A stretch of 50,020 bases of DNA, from positions 1-50,020 of the forward strand of contig JAJZES010000011.1 in assembly GCA_021845985.1 (NCBI GenBank), written 5' to 3'. This DNA comes from Pseudomonadota bacterium. Its GTDB lineage: Bacteria; Pseudomonadota; Alphaproteobacteria; Acetobacterales; Acetobacteraceae. The notes beneath the pieces were generated by a model. That model was not told where the DNA came from and ran no database searches. It was given only the letters and a program-made list of their open reading frames with translations. Position 1 is the first letter of the stretch, and every line of letters begins with the position of its first letter. Made by a program: the position numbers and the translations under genes. Positions 45,289 to 50,020 of the stretch are shown in pieces.

Positions 45289-46823
45289 CAGGCGGTTGGC
45301 TCCACGATGCGGGGGAACACGCCGGACGGCGCCGGCAGGGTGGTGCCGGCCGGCAGCGGCGCGCCGAGTGCGGCGAAATCGCGCGCATCTTCCGGCACCC
45401 CGAGCTGATCGAGCATCGCCGCCATGCTGCCCGGCATGAACGGCTGCAACACCGTGGCGACGGCGCGCAGCACATCGGCCAGCACCCGCAACACCGCCGC
45501 CATGCGCACCGGGTCGGTCTTGCGCAGCGCCCAGGGCGCCTGCCGGTCGATATAGACATTGGCGGCGCGGATCACCTTCCACGCCTCCTCCAGCGCCTCG
45601 TTGAACACCTGGCGGTCGATCCGCTCGCGCAGCAGCCCCGGCAGCGACGCGGCGGCGTCCAGCAGGGTGGCATCGTCGGCGGTGATGTCGCCGCGCGGCG
45701 GCAGCCGCCCGTCGCAGTTGCGCGCGATCAGCGACAGCGACCGCTGCGACAGGTTGCCGAGATCGTTGGCCAGTTCGACATTGACGCGCAGCACCACGGC
45801 GGCATGGCTGATGCTGCCATCGGCGCCGAACGGCTTTTCCCGCATCAGGAAAAAGCGCACCTGATCGAGACCGTAGGTTTCGATCAGCTTGAGCGGATCG
45901 ATGACGTTGCCGAGCGACTTGCTCATCTTCTCGCCCTCGACGGTCCACCAGCCGTTCGACGACACCCGCCTGGGCAGCGCCACCCCCGCCCCCATCAGGA
46001 AGGCCGGCCAATAGACCGCGTGGAAGCGCAGGATGTCCTTGCCGATCAGATGGATGTCGGCCGGCCAGAAGCGCCACAGCGGCGCCTCGGGATCGGGGAA
46101 GCCGCAGCCGGTGATGTAGTTGGTCAGCGCGTCGAGCCAGACATACATGACATGCGCCGGATCGCCCGGCACCGGGATGCCCCAGCGGAAGCTGGTCCGG
46201 CTGATCGACAGGTCGCGCAGCCCGCCGCGCACGAAACTGACCACCTCGCGCCGCCGCCCCTCCGGCGCGATGAAATCCGGCTCGGCCTCATAGAACGCCA
46301 GCAGCCGGTCCTGAAACGCCGACAGGCGGAAAAAATAGCTCGGCTCGCGCACCCATTCGACCGGCGCGCCGGTCGGCGCCACCTTGCTGCCGTCGGCGCG
46401 CGTGGTCAGCTCGCCCTCGTCGTAAAAACTCTCGTCGCGGACCGCGTACCAGCCCTCATAAGCGCCGAGATAGATATGCCCGGCCGCCGCCAGCCGCTGC
46501 CACAGCGCGGTGCAGGACGCCTTGTGGCGCGGCTCGGTGGTGCGGATGAACTGGTCGTGGCTGATCGCCATGCGCGCCGCCATGGCGCGGAAATCGGCGC
46601 TGACCCGGTCGGCGAAGCGCTGCGGATCGAGCCCCGCCTCCGCCGCCGCCTTCTCGACCTTCTGGCCGTGCTCGTCGGTGCCGGTGAGGAAGAACACGTC
46701 GTAGCCGTCGAGCCGCTTCCAGCGCGCCAGCACATCGGCGGCAATCGAGGTGTAGGCGTGGCCGATATGCGGCGCGCCGTTCACATAATAGATCGGCGTC
46801 GAGACGAAATAGCTTGGGCGCAT
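45288..46823 (-). CDS. metG: Methionyl-tRNA synthetase
   Basis: A 511-residue class I aminoacyl-tRNA synthetase. The HIGH motif is in YVNGAPHIGHAYTS at about 13-26, the KMSKS loop in GEKMSKSLGN near 300. No Cys4 zinc knuckle and no C-terminal tRNA-binding domain, so it is the short MetRS type. It begins 7 bp after the holB stop. Confidence 0.96.
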   Translation of the reverse strand: MRPSYFVSTPIYYVNGAPHIGHAYTSIAADVLARWKRLDGYDVFFLTGTDEHGQKVEKAAAEAGLDPQRFADRVSADFRAMAARMAISHDQFIRTTEPRHKASCTALWQRLAAAGHIYLGAYEGWYAVRDESFYDEGELTTRADGSKVAPTGAPVEWVREPSYFFRLSAFQDRLLAFYEAEPDFIAPEGRRREVVSFVRGGLRDLSISRTSFRWGIPVPGDPAHVMYVWLDALTNYITGCGFPDPEAPLWRFWPADIHLIGKDILRFHAVYWPAFLMGAGVALPRRVSSNGWWTVEGEKMSKSLGNVIDPLKLIETYGLDQVRFFLMREKPFGADGSISHAAVVLRVNVELANDLGNLSQRSLSLIARNCDGRLPPRGDITADDATLLDAAASLPGLLRERIDRQVFNEALEEAWKVIRAANVYIDRQAPWALRKTDPVRMAAVLRVLADVLRAVATVLQPFMPGSMAAMLDQLGVPEDARDFAALGAPLPAGTTLPAPSGVFPRIVEPTA

Positions 46824-46830
46824 GGCACTT

Positions 46831-47832
46831 TCATCGACCTGCGAGCAGCCCGAACCCGGCGACGATCGCCTGGCGCCGGTCGAGGTGCAGCCCCTCGGTC
46901 TCGTCCTGGATTTGCGTCAGCCCGTGCCACACGTCGATCCAGGCATCAAGGGGCCGCGCGCCGAGCAGGCGCATCTGATCCGGGTCCGCCCGTCCGCGCG
47001 CCGCCTCGCGCACCGCCGCGGCGAGGCTGCCGCGCAGCAGGTCCATGAAGGTGGAAAAACTGTCCTCGTCGCGGCCCAGCGCATCGGCCACCTCATAGGC
47101 GCGCAGCGGGTCGAGCGCCGGCAGCGCGTCGAGCACGCCGCTGACCAGCTCGGCGATGCCGAGCGCGCCGCCCTCCGCCAGCTGCAGCGCCCGGCCGATC
47201 GAGCCTTCCGCCAGCGTCACCAGCCGCGCCCGCTCGGCCTCGGGCGCCTCGGGCAGGTAGCGCGCCAGCAACTCCCCGACCACCGCATCGGCCAGCGGCG
47301 CCAGCGGCAGGCGGCGGCAACGGCTGCGGATGGTCGGCAGCAGCCGGCCCGGTGCGGCGCAGATCAGCAGCAGGATGGCGCGCGGCGGCGGTTCCTCCAG
47401 CACTTTCAGCAGCGCGTTGGCGGCGTTGCGGTTGAGGTCCTCGGCGCCGTCCAGCAGCACCACCCGCCAGCCGCCCTCGGCCGGGGTGAGGTGCAGGAAA
47501 TCGGCCACCCGGCGCACGTCATCGACGATGATCTCGCCGCGCAGCCGCTTGCGCTTCGGGTCCCAGGCCCGCTCGATGGTGAGCAGATCGGCATGCGACC
47601 CGGCGGCGATGCGGCGGAAAGTGGGATGCGTCGGCGGCACCGCCAGCCCGTCGCCGCTGCCGGCGAGCAGCCGGCGGGCGAAGCGAAAGCCGAGCGTCGC
47701 CTTGCCGATGCCCGGCGGTCCAGTGAGCAGCCAGGCATGGTGCAGCCGGCCGGCCCGCAGCGCCTCGGCCAGCGTCGCCTCGGCCGGGAGGTGACCGAGC
47801 AGCAGCGGATTGGCGCGCGGGGCGGGCGTCAT
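46831..47832 (-). CDS. holB: DNA polymerase III delta' subunit
   Basis: A 333-residue clamp-loader subunit. It has AAA+ fold features: HHAWLLTGPPGIGKATLGFRFAR with a P-loop in which the usual Thr/Ser after the Lys is Ala, the segment RVVLLDGAEDLNRNAANALLKVLEEPPP and SRC at about 165. Alphaproteobacterial HolB retains a P-loop-like sequence. ATG 47832 overlaps the tmk stop (ATGA). Confidence 0.92.
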   Translation of the reverse strand: MTPAPRANPLLLGHLPAEATLAEALRAGRLHHAWLLTGPPGIGKATLGFRFARRLLAGSGDGLAVPPTHPTFRRIAAGSHADLLTIERAWDPKRKRLRGEIIVDDVRRVADFLHLTPAEGGWRVVLLDGAEDLNRNAANALLKVLEEPPPRAILLLICAAPGRLLPTIRSRCRRLPLAPLADAVVGELLARYLPEAPEAERARLVTLAEGSIGRALQLAEGGALGIAELVSGVLDALPALDPLRAYEVADALGRDEDSFSTFMDLLRGSLAAAVREAARGRADPDQMRLLGARPLDAWIDVWHGLTQIQDETEGLHLDRRQAIVAGFGLLAGR

Positions 47833-48446
47833 CGCGGCAGCCGCGCGCCGACATTCTGCCAGATAGCGGCGGCGACCGCCTCGGCCGCGGCGTCCGCCGC
47901 CAGCACCACGCAGCGCTCGGGATCGTCGGCGGCGATGGCCAGGAAACCCGCCCGCACCTCGGCGAAAAACGCCGCCCCCAGACGCTCGTAGCGATCCGCC
48001 GCCATGCCGCGGGCGGCAAGCCGCGCCAGCGAGGTCGGCACCGGCACGTCGAGCATGATCGTCAGGTCCGGGCGCAACCCCATCATCGCGGTCAGCGCGG
48101 CGATTGCGGCGCGGTCGCCGCCCTGGGCATACCCCTGATAGGCCATCGTACTGTCGGCGAAGCGGTCACAGACGACCCAGGTGCCGGCGTCGAGCGCCGG
48201 GCGGATGGTCCGCGCCACATGCTCGGCACGCGCGGCGAAATGCAGCAGCGTCTCGGCCGACAGCGACCACGCCACCTCGCCCGACAGCAGCAGGCCGCGC
48301 AGCTTTTCCGCCCCCGGCGCGCCGCCCGGCTCGCGCGTCTCCAGCACGTCGCGACCGCTGGCGCGCAGCCGCGCCGCCAGCCGGCCCGCCTGGGTCGATT
48401 TGCCGGCGCCCTCGCCACCCTCCAGCGTGATGAAGCGGCCGCGCAT
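47829..48446 (-). CDS. tmk: Thymidylate kinase
   Basis: A 205-residue dTMP kinase. The P-loop is LEGGEGAGKSTQ (8-19), followed by the LETREPGG segment and CDRFADSTMAYQGYAQG. The longer frame extends upstream to 48791 but the conserved part starts at ATG 48446 (MRGRFITLEGGEG). It shares the TGATG junction with the upstream DD-carboxypeptidase gene and the ATGA junction with holB. Confidence 0.95.
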   Translation of the reverse strand: MRGRFITLEGGEGAGKSTQAGRLAARLRASGRDVLETREPGGAPGAEKLRGLLLSGEVAWSLSAETLLHFAARAEHVARTIRPALDAGTWVVCDRFADSTMAYQGYAQGGDRAAIAALTAMMGLRPDLTIMLDVPVPTSLARLAARGMAADRYERLGAAFFAEVRAGFLAIAADDPERCVVLAADAAAEAVAAAIWQNVGARLPR

Positions 48447-49666
48447 CACCCCCCGACCACGTAATGCGTCAGCACCGCGATGGCCCGCCGCGGCAGGCCG
48501 AGCCGCGGCACGTCGGCGCCGGCGAGCAACGGCACCGACATGTCCGGCACCCCCGTCCCGGCCACCGCCAGCCTGCCAAGGGTGCTGCCGCGCGCCACCG
48601 GGGCGCGGATCGGGCTGGCATACTCCACCGTCACCTTGGCCGTGGTCCGCCAGTTGCGCGGCATGGTGACGATGAGGTCCCGCCCGCCGACCAGCGGCAC
48701 GCTCGGCTGCGCGCCGAGCCACACCGGCACCTGTTCGATGGTGTCGCCGGCGGTGAACAGGGTGACGTCCTCGAACTCGCGGAACGCCCATTCCAGCAGG
48801 CGTTCGCTCTCCTCGCCGCGCTGCTTCATGCTGGCCATGCCGTTGAGCACCACGATCACCCGCCGGCCGCCGCGCTCGGCGCTGACCACGATGCCGTAGC
48901 CGCCATCCTCGGTGTGCCCGGTCTTCAATCCGTCGGCGAGACCCTTCTGCACCAGCGGGTTGCGGTTACCCTGGTCGATGTTGTTGTATTTGAAACTCTT
49001 TTCCGAGTCGTATTTGTAATACTCGGGGAAATCGCGGATCAGCCGCGCCGCCAGGGTGGCGATGTCGCGCGCCGACATCCGGTGGTCGGCATCCGGCCAG
49101 CCGGTGGCGTTGCGGAAATTGCTCTGGGTCAGGCCAAGCTCCTTGGCCTTCTGGTTCATCAGGACGACGAACTGCTCCTCCGACCCGGCGATGCCCTCGG
49201 CCAGCACGATGCAGGCATCGTTGCCCGACTGCACGATCATGCCGCGGATCAGATCCTCGACCCGGACCTGGGTGCCGATCTGCACGAACATCTTCGAGCC
49301 GCCCATGCGCCAGGCGCGCTCGCTGACCGGCAGCTCCTGATCGAGCTTCAGCCGGCCGGATTTGAGCATGCCATAGACGATATAGGCGGTCATCAGCTTG
49401 GTCATCGACGACGGCGTCATCGCCGCGTCGGCATCCTTGTCGAGCAGGGTGGCGCCGGTGTTGAAATCGACGATCACGGCATAGCGCGCGGCGGTGTCGA
49501 GCGGCCCTACCGGCGTCTGCGCCGGCGTGCCGGCGACGGCCGGCGTCGCGGCATCGGCCTTGGCCGCCGCGGCCTTGGCCTTGGCGTCCTTCTTCAACTG
49601 CGCGGCGACGGCCGGGGCGCCGCTGAGGACAGCCCCGGAAAGCAGCAGAACGCGGCGGGTCAGCAC
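48446..49666 (-). CDS. dacC: D-alanyl-D-alanine carboxypeptidase (PBP5/6 type)
   Basis: A 406-residue serine DD-carboxypeptidase that trims peptidoglycan stem peptides. Signal peptide at 1-22 (MLTRRVLLLSGAVLSG, AVAA). The penicillin-binding motifs are Ser87-x-x-Lys90 (SMTK), SGN (VQSGNDA) and KTG (LKTGHTEDGGYG). The PBP5 C-terminal domain follows. GTG 49666 with AAGGAG seven bases ahead is a better start than the frame opening at 49807. The gene name could equally be dacA or dacF. It starts 13 bp after the SPOR protein stop. Confidence 0.92.
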   Translation of the reverse strand: MLTRRVLLLSGAVLSGAPAVAAQLKKDAKAKAAAAKADAATPAVAGTPAQTPVGPLDTAARYAVIVDFNTGATLLDKDADAAMTPSSMTKLMTAYIVYGMLKSGRLKLDQELPVSERAWRMGGSKMFVQIGTQVRVEDLIRGMIVQSGNDACIVLAEGIAGSEEQFVVLMNQKAKELGLTQSNFRNATGWPDADHRMSARDIATLAARLIRDFPEYYKYDSEKSFKYNNIDQGNRNPLVQKGLADGLKTGHTEDGGYGIVVSAERGGRRVIVVLNGMASMKQRGEESERLLEWAFREFEDVTLFTAGDTIEQVPVWLGAQPSVPLVGGRDLIVTMPRNWRTTAKVTVEYASPIRAPVARGSTLGRLAVAGTGVPDMSVPLLAGADVPRLGLPRRAIAVLTHYVVGG

Positions 49667-49679
49667 GGCAAGGCTCCTT

Positions 49680-50020
49680 CTATTCGGCGACGATGCGGGC
49701 GCCGGGAATGCCGGCAGCCAGGGTTCGCGCCAAGACGGCATCGGCCGCCGCAACGCCCGCCAGCGGCCCGATGCGCACGCGATAGGCCTGATCGCGCGGC
49801 GCATCATAGCTGGTCGATACCTCCGCCCCCAAACCGGCGAGGCGGCGGCGCAGCATTTCGGCGTCGTCGAGATGCCCGACCGCGGCGGCCTCGACGTAAA
49901 GGCTGCCGGGGCGCGGGAACACCCGCGTCACCGTCTCCGGCAGGCGCAGCGGCGGCGGCACCGCGGCGGCGACGGCGCCGGCGGCCGGGGCCGTCGGCAG
50001 CCCGAGCAGCGGGCGCGGCG
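49680..50020 (-). CDS. SPOR-domain protein, C-terminal part (probable RlpA; start beyond window)
   Basis: About 113 codons on the minus strand, open to the window edge. A Pro/Ala-rich linker (50020 to about 49940) leads into a C-terminal SPOR domain: LYVEAAAVGHLDDAEMLRRRL, then AYRVRIGPLAG and an alternating helix to the end IVAE. SPOR domains bind denuded glycan at the septum. The position directly upstream of a DD-carboxypeptidase, tmk and holB is that of septal lytic transglycosylase RlpA in alphaproteobacteria, but the catalytic domain is outside the window. Confidence 0.8.
   Translation of the reverse strand, partial: PRPLLGLPTAPAAGAVAAAVPPPLRLPETVTRVFPRPGSLYVEAAAVGHLDDAEMLRRRLAGLGAEVSTSYDAPRDQAYRVRIGPLAGVAAADAVLARTLAAGIPGARIVAE

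Overview
This is a GC-rich chromosomal window, very probably from an alphaproteobacterium of the Rhodospirillales/Acetobacterales type. The support is an alphaproteobacterial NDUFS4-like complex I subunit gene, the run small SRP RNA - dnaX - ebfC - recR, the miaA - ilvB - ilvH - ilvC cluster, and the fsa - DUF484 - xerC block next to priA. Genus and species cannot be fixed from what I can see. Most of the window is housekeeping sequence with tightly packed, often ATGA-overlapping genes; the accessory parts are at the left edge (1-2.7 kb), at 19.3-29.2 kb, and around a decayed insertion sequence at 37.1-38.4 kb.

Left part (1-12.4 kb). The window opens in the 5' end of an IS5-type transposase, then a PEP-CTERM exported protein. 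Next comes a two-gene signalling unit: a small protein that matches photoactive yellow protein (PYP) residue for residue at the chromophore pocket, translationally coupled to a PAS-PAS-GGDEF diguanylate cyclase. A metabolic stretch follows: MBL hydrolase, IlvD/Edd sugar-acid dehydratase diverging from a solitary iolD, bluB, two tRNA genes flanking the NDUFS4-like gene, DUF192, an AcuC-type deacetylase, a HAD dehalogenase-like protein and an MFS transporter.

Centre (12.4-19.2 kb). recR, ebfC, dnaX and the SRP RNA lie on the minus strand; nudC and a DUF488 gene run the other way; then kup and a YqhA-like membrane protein.

Accessory block (19.3-29.2 kb). Two unfamiliar operons sit on either side of a MATE efflux gene. 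The first has three genes: an unrecognised 367-residue protein, a 724-residue helical protein ending in a metzincin-like zinc protease domain, and a CpXC zinc-binding protein. The second has four overlapping genes: a coiled-coil protein, a P-loop-less relative of BREX BrxC/BrxD ATPases, an intact BrxD-like ATPase, and a compact SNF2 helicase. It has no methyltransferase, PglZ or nuclease. These two operons are the best candidates for undescribed systems, probably conflict or defence related, but that is inference.

Right part (29.2-50 kb). A persulfide dioxygenase-rhodanese fusion, cspA with a strong terminator-like hairpin, xerC/DUF484/fsa, priA, and a hydantoinase whose 3' end abuts an internally deleted IS4-family transposase. 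The branched-chain amino acid genes ilvC, ilvH and ilvB follow miaA; serB diverges from miaA. The window ends in a long minus-strand operon of cell-envelope and replication genes: an SPOR-domain protein (cut by the window edge), dacC-like DD-carboxypeptidase, tmk, holB, metG, tatD and an MBL hydrolase.
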